Below, piece by piece: positions 46,609 to 56,626 of a stretch of 64,000 nt of DNA. The number at the start of each line of letters is the position of its first letter. The first letter of the stretch is position 1. The DNA is from Cellulomonas sp. GTDB taxonomy: Bacteria > Actinomycetota > Actinomycetes > Actinomycetales > Cellulomonadaceae. Made by a program: the position numbers and the translations under genes. The notes beneath the pieces were generated by a model, which did no database searches, was not told the DNA's origin, and saw nothing but the letters and a program-made list of their open reading frames with translations. The stretch spans positions 62,001 to 126,000 of the forward strand of contig NZ_JADGMY010000011.1 of assembly GCF_015234515.1 (NCBI RefSeq), written 5' to 3'.

Positions 46609-48062
46609 CCGACCGTGCCCACCACGAGTACCAGGGCGGCCCGTGGACCGCCGTCGCCGGCGCCGAGCTGCTCGCGCTGGTCGAGCCGGACGCGCCGTGG
46701 CGTCTCGTCGACGGGCTGTGGGAGGTCGCACGGGGTGACGGGGACGTCCTCGGTGCCCTCGGTGTGGTCGCCGCCGACGGGTTCGCCGCCCTGCCGGCGT
46801 TCGCGCTCGTGCGCACGGACGCCGACGGCTCGGTCCACGCCGTGCTGCGCGGCCCGGTGCGCCTGCGGCTGCACGGCCTCGACGGTGCGCAGGAGGTCGC
46901 CGCCCGCGACGGGGCCGTGTGGACCGAGCACCGTGCACTGGGCGTGCAGGGGCTCGAGGTGCTCGTGGACGACGCGCCCGAGGCGACGTGGTGGCCGCTG
47001 GTCGCGGGCGTGGTGCTCGCCGGTGGTGTGCGCACGGGTGCGACGGAGGTGACCTCGGTCCTGCCCGACACCGCGACCCACGAGCAGCCGGTCGTCCCCG
47101 CCTCGGACGCGCACCAGGTCGTGCCCGAGACCCCCGCCGCCTCCACGGCGCGCCCCGAGCCGGTCGCGGTGCACGATCCGCTGGTCCTGGCCGAGCCGCT
47201 GGTCGGGCGGGAGCCGGAGCCGTTCGCGGAGCCGGAGCCGTTCGTGGAGCCGGAGCCGGAGCCGTTCGTGGAGCCGTGGCCGGTTGCCGCGCCGGAGCCC
47301 ACGACCGTCGCGCCGCACGCCGGCGTGACGGAGCACGGCCTGTCCTCCTGGCCTGCTGTGCCGTCTGCCTCCGAGGTGGCGCCCTTCGACGAGGTCGCAC
47401 CGGTCGAGCAGACCGCGTACGTCGAGCCGAGGACGGCCCTCGACGAGCCCGTGCCGGCCGCCGAGACCGAGGTCGGGCACGACATCCCGTGGTGGCCGCT
47501 CACGAGTTCCGGCGGGTCCGCGGCACCCGTGGCGCCCGCGCCCCCCGCGGTGGTCGCGGCCGTCGCCACGGCGGAGCCCGACGGGCTGGAGGTCGAGTCG
47601 GACGACCACGACGGCATGACGATCCTGTCGAGCGACCTCGCGCGGCTGCGCGACCGCCTGCCGGCGTGGTCGCAGGACGCGGTGCCCGGCCCGTTCCCCA
47701 CGCCCGAGGTCGAGCCGCTGCCGGCCCGCATGGTGCTGTCCACCGGACTGGTCGTCGTGCTGGACCGTGCTGTCCTGCTGGGGCGCGCCCCGCAGGTCTC
47801 GCGCGTGACCAACCGCGAGCTGCCGCGGCTCGTCACCGTCCCCAGCCCGAACCAGGACATCTCGCGGACGCACGCCGAGGTGCGGGTCGAGGGCGAGCAC
47901 GTCGTCGTCACCGACCTCGACTCGACCAACGGTGTGCACGTCTCGCGGCCGGGTGAGGGCGTGCGCCGGCTGCACCCGGGCGAGCCGAGCGTGGTGGGGA
48001 CGGACGAGGTCGTCGACCTCGGGGACGGCGTGACGTTCACCGTGGAGCGCAGCGCGTCGTGA
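46605..48062 (+). CDS. FHA domain protein with Glu/Pro-rich linker
   Basis: 485-residue cytoplasmic protein. Residues 1-130 form a beta-rich N-terminal domain (WRLVDGLWEVARGDGDVLG; RGPVRLRLHGLDG). About 130-360 is a disordered Pro/Glu/Val linker with EPEPF and EPFVEPEP repeats. The C-terminal 110 residues are an FHA domain that binds phosphothreonine: VLLGRAPQVS, DISRTHAEVRVEGEHVVV and LDSTNGVHVS keep the Arg, Ser, His and Asn contacts. It lies between phosphatase and kinase with four-base overlaps on both sides, so it is a likely substrate or adaptor. Confidence 0.9.
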   Translation: MTDRAHHEYQGGPWTAVAGAELLALVEPDAPWRLVDGLWEVARGDGDVLGALGVVAADGFAALPAFALVRTDADGSVHAVLRGPVRLRLHGLDGAQEVAARDGAVWTEHRALGVQGLEVLVDDAPEATWWPLVAGVVLAGGVRTGATEVTSVLPDTATHEQPVVPASDAHQVVPETPAASTARPEPVAVHDPLVLAEPLVGREPEPFAEPEPFVEPEPEPFVEPWPVAAPEPTTVAPHAGVTEHGLSSWPAVPSASEVAPFDEVAPVEQTAYVEPRTALDEPVPAAETEVGHDIPWWPLTSSGGSAAPVAPAPPAVVAAVATAEPDGLEVESDDHDGMTILSSDLARLRDRLPAWSQDAVPGPFPTPEVEPLPARMVLSTGLVVVLDRAVLLGRAPQVSRVTNRELPRLVTVPSPNQDISRTHAEVRVEGEHVVVTDLDSTNGVHVSRPGEGVRRLHPGEPSVVGTDEVVDLGDGVTFTVERSAS

Positions 48063-49564
48063 CCGCCCGTCGTGAGGCGTCCGCGCCGCCGGACCTGCCC
48101 GGGTACGAGTACGTGCGCGTGCTCGGGCTGGGCGGGTTCGCGGACGTCTTCCTGTACCGCCAGCACCTGCCGCGCCGCGACGTCGCGGTCAAGGTGCTGC
48201 TCGCGGGCAGCCTCGACGACGACGTGCGCGAGCGGTTCCAGACCGAGGCCAACCTCATGGCCCAGCTGTCGCACCACCCGTCGATCGTCACGATCTACCA
48301 CGCGGCGATCGCCGCCGACGGTCGGCCGTTCCTCGTCATGGAGTACTGCTCGCGCGTGGGCCTGGCCGAGCGCTACCGCGCCGAGCGGATGCCCGTGCCG
48401 GAGGTCCTGCGCATCGGTGTGCGCCTGGCCTCGGCCGTCGAGACGGCGCACCGCGCCGGCATCCTGCACCGGGACATCAAGCCGGCGAACGTCCTGACCA
48501 CCGACTTCGGGTGGCCCGCGCTCACCGACTTCGGGATCGCCGCGACCACCGGTCCGGCGGTGCAGACGATGGGGATGTCGATCCCGTGGTCGCCCCCCGA
48601 GCTGCTGGCCGAGCGCCCGACGGGGGACGAGCGTTCCGACGTCTACGCGCTGGCCGCCACGATCTACTCGCTGCTGGCCGGTCGGACCCCGTTCGAGCTG
48701 CCGGGGGGCAACAACAGCGCGCAGCAGCTCGTGGCGCGGATCGAGCGGTCGCCGCTGCCCGCGGTCGGGCGCGAGGACGTGCCTCCCCAGCTGCAGGCGG
48801 TGCTCGAGCGGGCCATGGCCAAGCACCCGTCGCGTCGGTACGCCTCCGCGATGGCGGTCGCCCGCGCGCTGCAGGAGGTGGAGGCGGCGCTCCGGCTGCC
48901 GGTGACGCCGCTCGACCTGCCCGACGAGGCACCCGCACCGTCCGGCTTCGCGCCGACGGACGACGAGGACGCGACCCGGCTGCGCGGCATCTCGCTGCCG
49001 GCTCCGCTCCAGGTGCGCGGGGGCGACGACGAGGACGCGACCCGGGCCCGCGCGGTGGTCGTCGGACGTCCGACGCTCGTGCCTCCCGCAGCCCCGGCGC
49101 CGGTTCCCGCGCCCGCCGGCACGCCGGACGGACCCGAGGTGCGACGCGGCGGACGCGTCGGGGCCGTCGTCGCGGGCGTCGTGGTCGTGACCGCCGTGGG
49201 CGCGGTCCTCGTCGCGTCCCTGGGCGGCGCCGACCCCGTTCCGCCGGGCGTCCCGAGCGACACGTTCGCCCCGGCGCAGACCGGCCCGGCCGCAGCACCC
49301 GTCCCGGCGCCGCACTCGCTCGACGGCACCCGGGCGGCCGACGGGTCCGTGACGTTCACGTGGCAGAATCCGGACCCGCAGGACGGGGACCGGTACCTCT
49401 GGGGCGTGCTCACCGCGACCGGTGAGCCGACGCTCGTGCTCGTCGACGACGAGCGCGTCACGGTCCCCGCGGAGCAGGCGACGGGTGAGGTGTGCATCGA
49501 GGTGTCCATCGTGCGGGCGGACCGCAGCCGGTCGGCGCGCCCGGCGCAAGGGTGCGCGCCGTGA
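48059..49564 (+). CDS. Transmembrane Ser/Thr protein kinase
   Basis: 501-residue Hanks-type kinase. Kinase domain 15-285: GLGGFADVFLYR (Gly loop), DVAVKVLL (Lys), ILHRDIKPANVL (catalytic loop), ALTDFGIAA (DFG) and IPWSPPELL (SPPE in place of APE). A juxtamembrane linker carries two DDEDATR repeats (possible phosphorylation or FHA-docking sites), then a membrane helix near 365-388 (VGAVVAGVVVVTAVGAVLVA). The extracellular 110 residues end in a beta-sandwich-like module (TFTWQNPDPQDGDRYLWGV) resembling Fn3. Overlaps both neighbours by GTGA. Confidence 0.93.
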   Translation: MTARREASAPPDLPGYEYVRVLGLGGFADVFLYRQHLPRRDVAVKVLLAGSLDDDVRERFQTEANLMAQLSHHPSIVTIYHAAIAADGRPFLVMEYCSRVGLAERYRAERMPVPEVLRIGVRLASAVETAHRAGILHRDIKPANVLTTDFGWPALTDFGIAATTGPAVQTMGMSIPWSPPELLAERPTGDERSDVYALAATIYSLLAGRTPFELPGGNNSAQQLVARIERSPLPAVGREDVPPQLQAVLERAMAKHPSRRYASAMAVARALQEVEAALRLPVTPLDLPDEAPAPSGFAPTDDEDATRLRGISLPAPLQVRGGDDEDATRARAVVVGRPTLVPPAAPAPVPAPAGTPDGPEVRRGGRVGAVVAGVVVVTAVGAVLVASLGGADPVPPGVPSDTFAPAQTGPAAAPVPAPHSLDGTRAADGSVTFTWQNPDPQDGDRYLWGVLTATGEPTLVLVDDERVTVPAEQATGEVCIEVSIVRADRSRSARPAQGCAP

Positions 49565-52500
49565 CGTGGTGGGACCCCCGCACGTGGCGTCGGCGCCCCG
49601 CCACGACGGCCGCGGCGATCGTCACCGTGCCGGTCCTCGTGCTGTCGCTGGCCCTGGTCGACCGTGGCTTCCCGCTCGCGCGCGTCGACCTCAACGACGG
49701 CGGCGTGTGGCTCACGGCGACCGGCCAGTCCAGCCTGGGCCGCTACAACGTGCCGGTCGAGGAGCTCGACGGCGGGGTGGTGGCCGCCGGCCGCACGTTC
49801 GACGTGCAGCAGGACGAGGGGTGGGTGCTGCTGGTCGAGCCGAACGCGGTGTCCGTCGTCGACCCGGCGACCGTCGCGACGACCACGCAGATCGCCACGC
49901 CCGGCACGGACGTGTCGATGGCGGCAGGGCGAGTCGCTCTCGTCGACGGCGCCGGCGACGTGTGGGTCCGCCAGGTCGGCGAGCTCGACCTCCTCGACAT
50001 GACGGACGGCGCGCCCGACCTGCAGCTCGGGGAGGGGGGCGCGGCGGTCGTGGCGCGCAGCGGTGCCGTGCTCGCGGTCGCGCCCGAGGACGGCGCCGTG
50101 ACGCTCGTCCCGGCGACGCAGCCGGTGGTCCCCGAGCAGGTCGGGACCCTCGGTGCCGTCGAGGTCGACGCCGTGACGGCGGTCGGCGACGAGCTCGTCG
50201 TGCTGAGCGGCAGCACGGTCCGCACGCTGGCCGGCGAGGTCACGGTCGACGACACGGACCTGGTGCTCCAGCAGCCCGGCCCGGCGGCGTCGACCGTGCT
50301 CCTGTCGGGTCGTGACGCCCTGTGGGAGGTGCCGCTCGACGGCGGGACCCCGCGGCGGCACGCCACCACGGGCTCGGGCACGCCGGCGGCGCCCGTGCGT
50401 GTCGGTGACTGCGCCTACGCGGCATGGGCGTCGACGCTCGGCGCGTCGTTGCGCCTCTGTGACGGGCAGGACGCCCGGGTGGAGGACCTGGAGGGGATGC
50501 GGGCCGCGGACCGGCTGGCGTTCCGTGTGAACCGGGGCTTCGTCGTGCTCAACGAGACCGTGGGCGGGCGGGTCTGGCTGCCCCAGGAGGACACGGCCGT
50601 GCGTGTCCCCAACTGGGACGACATCGTCCCGGAGGAGGAGCCGGAAGACTCCGAGGAGGAGTCCGAGAGCGGCGAGGTCATGCAGGAGCCGGTCACCGAG
50701 TGCAGCGACCAGAGCGCTCCGCCCGTCGCCGTCGACGACGAGTTCGGTGTGCGGGCCGGCCGGACGCGCGTGCTGCCCGTGATCGACAACGACTCCTCCT
50801 CCGACTGCGGGATCCTCGTGATCTCCGAGCTCGATGCGCTGCCTGCCGACTTCGGCACCCTCGAGAAGGTCCGGGGCGGACGTGCCCTGCAGGTGCGGGT
50901 GCTCGAGGGTGCGTCGGGGACCGCCGAGGTGAAGTACACGGTGACGGACGGTCGCGGCGTCAACGCGCCGTCGACGGCGACCGTGCGCATCGCCGTGGGG
51001 GACGGCGACAACGCCCCGACGCAGCTGCGCACGTCGTCGCTCACCGTCGAGACCGGCGGTCAGCTCGTGCACGGCGTCCTCGCCGACTTCCAGGACGTCG
51101 ACGGGGACGACCTGCTCCTCGTCGGGGCGGAGGCGGACCCGACCGTCGGTACGGCGCGGTTCCGGCAGGACGGGGTCCTCACGTTCACCGCCGACGGCGG
51201 CGGCCTGGGCCGCACGACCGTGCGTGTGCAGGTGTCCGACGGGACGAACGTCGTCGACGGCGAGGTCGTGGTCGACGTGCGTGCCGCCGGGTCCGTGCCG
51301 CCGCAGATCGACCCCGTCCACGCGGTGACGTACGTCGGCCAGGAGGTCGTCGTGCGTCCGCTGGACGCCGTCCGCTCGGCGTCGTCCGAGCCGCCGCGCC
51401 TCGCCGGCGTGAGCGACGTCGTCGGGGCGACGATCGTGCCCGACCTGCAGGCCGGCACGTTCGCGTTCAAGGCACCGCGGGCCGGCGCGTACTACGTGAC
51501 GTTCGTCGTCACGGCGGCGCCGCAGCAGGCCACCGGCATCGCGCGGATCGACGTGCGCGAGTGGCCCGAGCAGGCGCAGCCGCCCGTCGCCGTGCGCGAC
51601 CTCGCCCTGCTCCCGGCCGGCGGTGAGGTCACCGTCGACCCGCTGGCCAACGACGAGGACCCCGCCAACAACGTGCTGGTGCTGCAGACGGTGACCGCGC
51701 CGGAGGGCTCGGGGCTGCAGGTCGCGGTGCTGGAGCACCGCTACGTGCAGATCCGTGCGGACCGCACCCCCGACGGCCCCGTCGTGCTGACGTACGAGGT
51801 GTCGAACGGGTCGGCATCGGCCCGCGGCGAGATCGTGGTGCAGCCGGTGCCACCGTCCGCGTCCTCGCAGCCTCCGGTGGTGCCGAACGTCGAGGCGACC
51901 GTCCGTGCCGGTGGCGTCGTGACGATCCCCGTGCTGGCGGGCGCGTCGGACCCGGACGGCGACAAGCTGACCGTCCTGCGTGACCTCCCCGAGCCGTTGG
52001 CCGACGGCGAGGGGCTGCTGTTCGTGTCGGGCGACGTGCTGCGGTACCAGGCGCCCGGCCGTGCGCTGACGGCGCGTGCGGTCTTCGAGGTCCAGGACTC
52101 CGCAGGCAACGTCACCGCCGCGACCGTGACCCTGCGGGTGCACGAGTCCGACCCGGCGACCAAGTCGCCACCCCGACCCAAGGACGTCGAGGCGCGCGTG
52201 TTCGAGGGCGACACCGTGCGCATCCCGGTGGCCCTCGTCGGCATCGACGCCGACGGCGACGGCGTGACGCTCCTCGGCCCCGCGTCGGCCCCGACCCTGG
52301 GCCGGATCACCGAGGTCGGCCCGGACTGGCTCGAGTACGAGGCGTTCCCCGGCTCCCGGGGGACCGACACGTTCACGTACGCCGTCGAGGACTGGGTCGG
52401 CCAGCGCGCCGTCGCGACCGCGCGGGTCGGCATCGCCCCCCGGCCGTCCGGCGCGTCCGGGGTCGTCGCGGTCGACGACGCCGTCACCCTGCGGCCGGGC

Positions 52501-55500
52501 CAACGCGTGGAGGTCCGCGTCCTGGCCAACGACATCGACTCGACGAGCCGGGAGCTGAAGCTGGAGTCGATCGAGGTCCCCGAGGGCGTCGAGGCGACGA
52601 CCCAGGGCCGGCGCATCGTCGTCACGGCGCCGTCGTCCCCGGGCGTCGTGCAGATCCAGTACCTGGTGTCGAACGACGGAGGCGGACGTGACTACGGCGT
52701 CCTGACGGTCACCGTGACCGAGGACGCACCCGTGCAGCCGCCGATCGCCCGCGACGTCCTCGTCCCCGCGATCGACACGCTCGGCAAGACGGAGGTCTCC
52801 GTCGACGTCCTGGCCGTCGCGCAGAACCCCTCCGGACCGCTGTCGGACCTCGACGTCTCGGTGCCCGCGTCGCACGCGGACGTCGCGCGCGTCACGCCCG
52901 AGGGCGACGTCGTCGTGACGCTCGTCGACCACTCGCAGACCGTCCCGTACCGGCTGGTCAACAGGACGGCGGAGGGCGCCGACGCGTACGCGTTCATCAC
53001 GGTGCCTGCCCTCGGCTTCTTCCCCCCGCAGCTGCGCCCCCGCGCGCCCGAGCTGCGGGTCGCGAGCGGCGAGGAGCTGGTGATCTCGCTCGCGGAGCAC
53101 GTGCAGGTGGCGCCCGGGCGGGAGCCGAAGATCGTGGACCCCACGCAGGTCGTCGCGACGCGTGCGAGCGGCGCTCCGCTCGTCAAGGACGCCGGCACCC
53201 TCGTGTTCACGTCGGCCGAGGGGTACGCCGGACCGGCGTCGATCACCGTTCCCGTCACGGACGAGACCGGGCCGTCGGACACCACGGCACGCACGTCGCT
53301 GCTGACCCTGCAGATCACGGTGTTCGCCGTGGACGACCACCCGCCGACCTTCGACGCCCAGACGGTCGACGTCGAGCCCGGCGAGCAGGCCACACGTGTC
53401 GACCTGCTGGCGCTGACGCGCGGGCCGGAGCAGGCGGACGAGACGGCCACACCGGCCGACCGGTACAGCTTCCGGACCGTCTCGGGCGTGCCCGCGGGCT
53501 TCGTGGCCGCCGTCGAGGGGTCCGAGCTGGTCGTGTCCGCGCCCGCGACGACCCCGAAGGGCACGACCGGCCGGATCGAGATGCAGCTCCTGTACGGGCG
53601 CAGCGGGGTGATGGACGTCGCGGTCGACCTCCGTGTCGTCGCGAGCCTCCGCCGCACCGCGACCGTCCAGAACTTCACGATCGACGACGGTGCGCAGGGT
53701 CGTGAGAGGAGCGTCGACGTCCTCGAGGGCTCGGTGAACCCGTTCCCCGACCAGGGGCCGCTGACGGTGGTCGGCGCGGTCGTCGAGACGCAGGGGGCGG
53801 GCACGGCCTCGGCGACGTCGAGCAGCGTCTCCGTGCGCCCGGGCAACGAGTTCATCGGCCTGATGGTCGTGCGGTTCCGTGTGCGAGACGTGACCGGCGA
53901 CCCGGGACGTGAGGTCGAGGGCCGCGTGACCGTCCGGGTCAGCGGTGTCCCGCTCGCGCCCGTCCCGCCCCGGATCGGGGAGGTCCGTGACCGTACGGTC
54001 GTCCTGTCCTGGACCGCACCCGACAACCGCGGCGAGCCGATCACGGAGTACCGCGTCACGGCCCAGCCGGGTGGCGCGACGCGCTCGTGCGTGAGCACGA
54101 CCTGCACCATCGACGGTCTGACCAACGACGTCGAGTACAAGTTCACCGTCGCGGCCCGCAACCGGGTCGGCTGGTCCGAGGAGTCGCCGGCATCGGCCCC
54201 TGCGCGCCCGGACGCGGTGCCGGACGCCCCCGCCGCGCCGAGGCTGACGTCGGGTGACGGCGCACTCGCGGTCGCGTGGAGCGCGCCGACGTCGAACGGG
54301 TCGGCGATCACCGGCTACGACGTGGAGGTCGTCGGCCCCAACGGCGTGTCGACGCGTACGACGACCGCGACGTCCCTGACGGTCGACGGGCTGCAGAACG
54401 GCGCGCAGTACCAGGTGCGGGTCCGTGCCAAGAACCGCGCGCCCGAGCCCGGTCCGTGGAGCCCGTACGCCCTCGAGGTGCCGGCAGGCGTGCCGGACGC
54501 CCCGGAGGTGACGGCGGAACGCAAGAGCCAGGGCTGGTACGAGCAGGCCAGCGTCGCCGTGAGCTGGACGACGCCCGATGGCAACGGCGACGCGGTGGCC
54601 CAGTACGAGGTGCTCGTCGACGGCAGCGCGTCCTGCGGGATGACAGGGCCCAACTCCTGCGTCATCGCCCCGGCCGAGCGTGGCCGGACCTACTCCATCA
54701 CGGTGCGTGCCCGGAACAAGGCCGGTTGGTCGGCCTTCGGCTCCACGTCGGGAGAGACGTTCAGCGCGCCCACGGCACCGCGCGACGTCCGGCTGGTCGC
54801 CGGCGCCGCGGCGGACTGGGGTCGGGCCACCGCGACCCTGTCGTGGTCGCCGCCGCAGGACGCGGGCGGTGCCGGCATCTCCGTCGCGTCGTACCGCGTC
54901 ACCGGGCCCGGCGTCGACGAGCCCGTCGACGGCACGTCGCTCGACTTCTCCGGCCTCGGGGCGCAGACCCTCGGGCCCTTCACCGTCGTCGCGGTGTCGT
55001 CCCGGGGCCTGACGGGGGAGGCGGCGACGTCGGCCGCTCTCGACATCGTCACCCGGCCCCAGCAGCCCACGGTCACGGTGACCACCGCCGGCGTCGACCA
55101 GGTCGCCATCGCGTTCTCCGAGGGGAACGACGGCGGTGCGCCCATCGGTCGTCGCGAGTACTCGGTGAACGGCGGACCGGTGACGACCGAGCGCCCCGCG
55201 TCGCCCTTCTCGTCGGGCCGCGAGGTCACGGTGAGGTACCGGGTGCAGAACTCGCAGGGCTGGAGCCCGTGGGCCGAGTCCCGGGCGCAGCCGGGTGCGC
55301 CGAGCGTCCCCGGGAGCCCCGGCGTGACGGTCTCGTCCGGCCAGCCCGCGCGGACGCTGCAGTTCACCCTGGTGGCACCGGGGTCGGACGGTGGCCGCGC
55401 GATCGACCGGTACGAGTACCGCGTGACCGGCCCGGGGCGTCCCCTCGAGGGCACCGCGGGGAGCGACCCCGTGACCCTGGACGACCTGGCGCCCGGTGAG

Positions 55501-55602
55501 TACGTCGTCACGGTCCGGGCACGCAACAGCGTGGGCTGGGGGCAGTGGTCCGCCGGCGTCCCGGCCACCGTGGCCGCCGAGCCGCCGGCCACCGAGCCAT
55601 GA
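49561..55602 (+). CDS. Giant surface protein: beta-propeller-like, Ig-like and Fn3 repeats
   Basis: 2013-residue protein anchored by one N-terminal membrane helix (about 15-33), rest outside. Region 45-360 has WD/YVTN-like beta segments (GGVWLTATGQSSLGRYNVP; RLCDGQDARVEDLEG). An acidic linker (EEEPEDSEEESESGE) follows, then from about 385 to 1460 roughly eleven Ig-like/cadherin-like units, each starting like PPVAVDDEFGVRAG or PRPKDVEARVFEGDTVRIPV. From 1463 to the end come about six fibronectin type III units (VVLSWTAPDNRGEPITEYRV; LAVAWSAPTSNGSAITGYDV). No sorting signal or C-terminal membrane segment. The GTG overlaps the kinase stop. A structural or adhesive role, possibly under kinase control, is inferred from context. 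Confidence 0.9.
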   Translation: MTWWDPRTWRRRPATTAAAIVTVPVLVLSLALVDRGFPLARVDLNDGGVWLTATGQSSLGRYNVPVEELDGGVVAAGRTFDVQQDEGWVLLVEPNAVSVVDPATVATTTQIATPGTDVSMAAGRVALVDGAGDVWVRQVGELDLLDMTDGAPDLQLGEGGAAVVARSGAVLAVAPEDGAVTLVPATQPVVPEQVGTLGAVEVDAVTAVGDELVVLSGSTVRTLAGEVTVDDTDLVLQQPGPAASTVLLSGRDALWEVPLDGGTPRRHATTGSGTPAAPVRVGDCAYAAWASTLGASLRLCDGQDARVEDLEGMRAADRLAFRVNRGFVVLNETVGGRVWLPQEDTAVRVPNWDDIVPEEEPEDSEEESESGEVMQEPVTECSDQSAPPVAVDDEFGVRAGRTRVLPVIDNDSSSDCGILVISELDALPADFGTLEKVRGGRALQVRVLEGASGTAEVKYTVTDGRGVNAPSTATVRIAVGDGDNAPTQLRTSSLTVETGGQLVHGVLADFQDVDGDDLLLVGAEADPTVGTARFRQDGVLTFTADGGGLGRTTVRVQVSDGTNVVDGEVVVDVRAAGSVPPQIDPVHAVTYVGQEVVVRPLDAVRSASSEPPRLAGVSDVVGATIVPDLQAGTFAFKAPRAGAYYVTFVVTAAPQQATGIARIDVREWPEQAQPPVAVRDLALLPAGGEVTVDPLANDEDPANNVLVLQTVTAPEGSGLQVAVLEHRYVQIRADRTPDGPVVLTYEVSNGSASARGEIVVQPVPPSASSQPPVVPNVEATVRAGGVVTIPVLAGASDPDGDKLTVLRDLPEPLADGEGLLFVSGDVLRYQAPGRALTARAVFEVQDSAGNVTAATVTLRVHESDPATKSPPRPKDVEARVFEGDTVRIPVALVGIDADGDGVTLLGPASAPTLGRITEVGPDWLEYEAFPGSRGTDTFTYAVEDWVGQRAVATARVGIAPRPSGASGVVAVDDAVTLRPGQRVEVRVLANDIDSTSRELKLESIEVPEGVEATTQGRRIVVTAPSSPGVVQIQYLVSNDGGGRDYGVLTVTVTEDAPVQPPIARDVLVPAIDTLGKTEVSVDVLAVAQNPSGPLSDLDVSVPASHADVARVTPEGDVVVTLVDHSQTVPYRLVNRTAEGADAYAFITVPALGFFPPQLRPRAPELRVASGEELVISLAEHVQVAPGREPKIVDPTQVVATRASGAPLVKDAGTLVFTSAEGYAGPASITVPVTDETGPSDTTARTSLLTLQITVFAVDDHPPTFDAQTVDVEPGEQATRVDLLALTRGPEQADETATPADRYSFRTVSGVPAGFVAAVEGSELVVSAPATTPKGTTGRIEMQLLYGRSGVMDVAVDLRVVASLRRTATVQNFTIDDGAQGRERSVDVLEGSVNPFPDQGPLTVVGAVVETQGAGTASATSSSVSVRPGNEFIGLMVVRFRVRDVTGDPGREVEGRVTVRVSGVPLAPVPPRIGEVRDRTVVLSWTAPDNRGEPITEYRVTAQPGGATRSCVSTTCTIDGLTNDVEYKFTVAARNRVGWSEESPASAPARPDAVPDAPAAPRLTSGDGALAVAWSAPTSNGSAITGYDVEVVGPNGVSTRTTTATSLTVDGLQNGAQYQVRVRAKNRAPEPGPWSPYALEVPAGVPDAPEVTAERKSQGWYEQASVAVSWTTPDGNGDAVAQYEVLVDGSASCGMTGPNSCVIAPAERGRTYSITVRARNKAGWSAFGSTSGETFSAPTAPRDVRLVAGAAADWGRATATLSWSPPQDAGGAGISVASYRVTGPGVDEPVDGTSLDFSGLGAQTLGPFTVVAVSSRGLTGEAATSAALDIVTRPQQPTVTVTTAGVDQVAIAFSEGNDGGAPIGRREYSVNGGPVTTERPASPFSSGREVTVRYRVQNSQGWSPWAESRAQPGAPSVPGSPGVTVSSGQPARTLQFTLVAPGSDGGRAIDRYEYRVTGPGRPLEGTAGSDPVTLDDLAPGEYVVTVRARNSVGWGQWSAGVPATVAAEPPATEP

Positions 55603-55666
55603 CCCGCCGTCCGCACGGCCCCGTCGTCCTCCTGTCCCGCACGTCCGTCCCGAGGAGCCCTTGCAC

Positions 55667-56623
55667 ATGACCCCCGAGCAGACCACCTGGTTCGCCGAGA
55701 CGTTCGACGCCCTGGTGGCCAACGTCGGGCAGGCGCTGCTCGGCAAGGAGGAGACCGTCCGCCTCGTGCTGATCGCGATGCTCGCGGACGGGCACGTGCT
55801 GCTCGAGGACGCACCGGGCACCGGCAAGACGTCGCTGGCCAAGGCCATCTCGGCGACCGTGCAGGGCTCGCACCACCGCATCCAGTTCACGCCCGACCTG
55901 CTGCCGTCGGACGTCACCGGCGTGACGATCTACGACCAGTCGTCGCAGCGCTTCGAGTTCCACCCCGGTCCGATCTTCGCGTCCGTGGTCCTGGCCGACG
56001 AGATCAACCGCGCGTCGCCCAAGACCCAGGCGGCGCTGCTCGAGGTCATGGAGGAGGCGAACGTGACGGTCGACGGGGTCACCCACCCCGTGGGGCGGCC
56101 CTTCATGGTCATCGCGACGCAGAACCCGATCGAGCAGGCCGGCACGTACCGCCTCCCCGAGGCCCAGCTGGACCGGTTCCTGCTCAAGACGTCGCTCGGC
56201 TACCCGGACCGCGCCTCGTCGGTCGAGATCCTCGCCGGTCTCAAGGACCGCACGGCGGCCCTGCGCCCGCGCATCACGACGCAGGCCGTGGGGACGATGG
56301 CCGACCTCGCGCTGACGGTGCACGTCGACCCGGCCGTGCTCGACTACGTCGCGCGGCTGCTCGAGGCCACGCGCGACGACCCGCAGACGTCGCTCGGGGC
56401 GAGCATCCGCGGCGGGCTGGCACTCGTGCGGTGCGCCAAGGTGGCGGCGGCCGCCGACGGGCGCGACTACGTCCTGCCGGACGACATCAAGGTGCTGGGT
56501 CAGGCCGTGCTCGCGCACCGGCTCGTGCTGGACTCCGAGGCCGAGTTCGCCGGTGTGACGGCGACCGAGGTCGTCGCCCGGGTGCTGTCCCAGGTCGCGC
56601 CGCCGGCACTGCGGCAGGGCTGA
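55667..56623 (+). CDS. MoxR-family AAA+ ATPase
   Basis: 318-residue MoxR chaperone-like ATPase. Walker A EDAPGTGKTSLAKAI, Walker B VVLADEINRASPKTQAALL, the MoxR insertion VTVDGVTHPVGRPFMVIATQ with NPIEQAGTYRLPEAQLDRF, and the C-terminal lid with SLGASIRGGLALVRCAK. ATG at 55667 follows GAGGAG; TTG at 55661 is possible. The 64-base gap to the giant gene is the largest inside the locus. MoxR proteins act with VWA or DUF58 partners to assemble or activate protein complexes; a DUF58 gene is next. Confidence 0.96.
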   Translation: MTPEQTTWFAETFDALVANVGQALLGKEETVRLVLIAMLADGHVLLEDAPGTGKTSLAKAISATVQGSHHRIQFTPDLLPSDVTGVTIYDQSSQRFEFHPGPIFASVVLADEINRASPKTQAALLEVMEEANVTVDGVTHPVGRPFMVIATQNPIEQAGTYRLPEAQLDRFLLKTSLGYPDRASSVEILAGLKDRTAALRPRITTQAVGTMADLALTVHVDPAVLDYVARLLEATRDDPQTSLGASIRGGLALVRCAKVAAAADGRDYVLPDDIKVLGQAVLAHRLVLDSEAEFAGVTATEVVARVLSQVAPPALRQG

Positions 56624-56626
56624 GCC

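Noticed and set aside
47161..47290. GAGCCGGAGCCG-rich tract as a CRISPR or non-coding repeat
   Set aside because: It is in frame within the FHA gene and encodes the EPEPF/EPFVEP linker; unit lengths vary and there are no spacers.
49492..49560. Upstream in-frame ATG of the giant protein as the true start
   Set aside because: It would lie inside the kinase C-terminus; the GTG at 49561 overlaps the kinase stop like the other junctions in the locus and begins just before the membrane helix.
48664..55917. 2417-residue minus-strand open frame over the giant gene
   Set aside because: High GC keeps antisense frames open. The product is Arg/Gly/His-rich without domains, while the plus strand shows clear Ig-like and Fn3 repeats with membrane anchor and overlaps to its neighbours.
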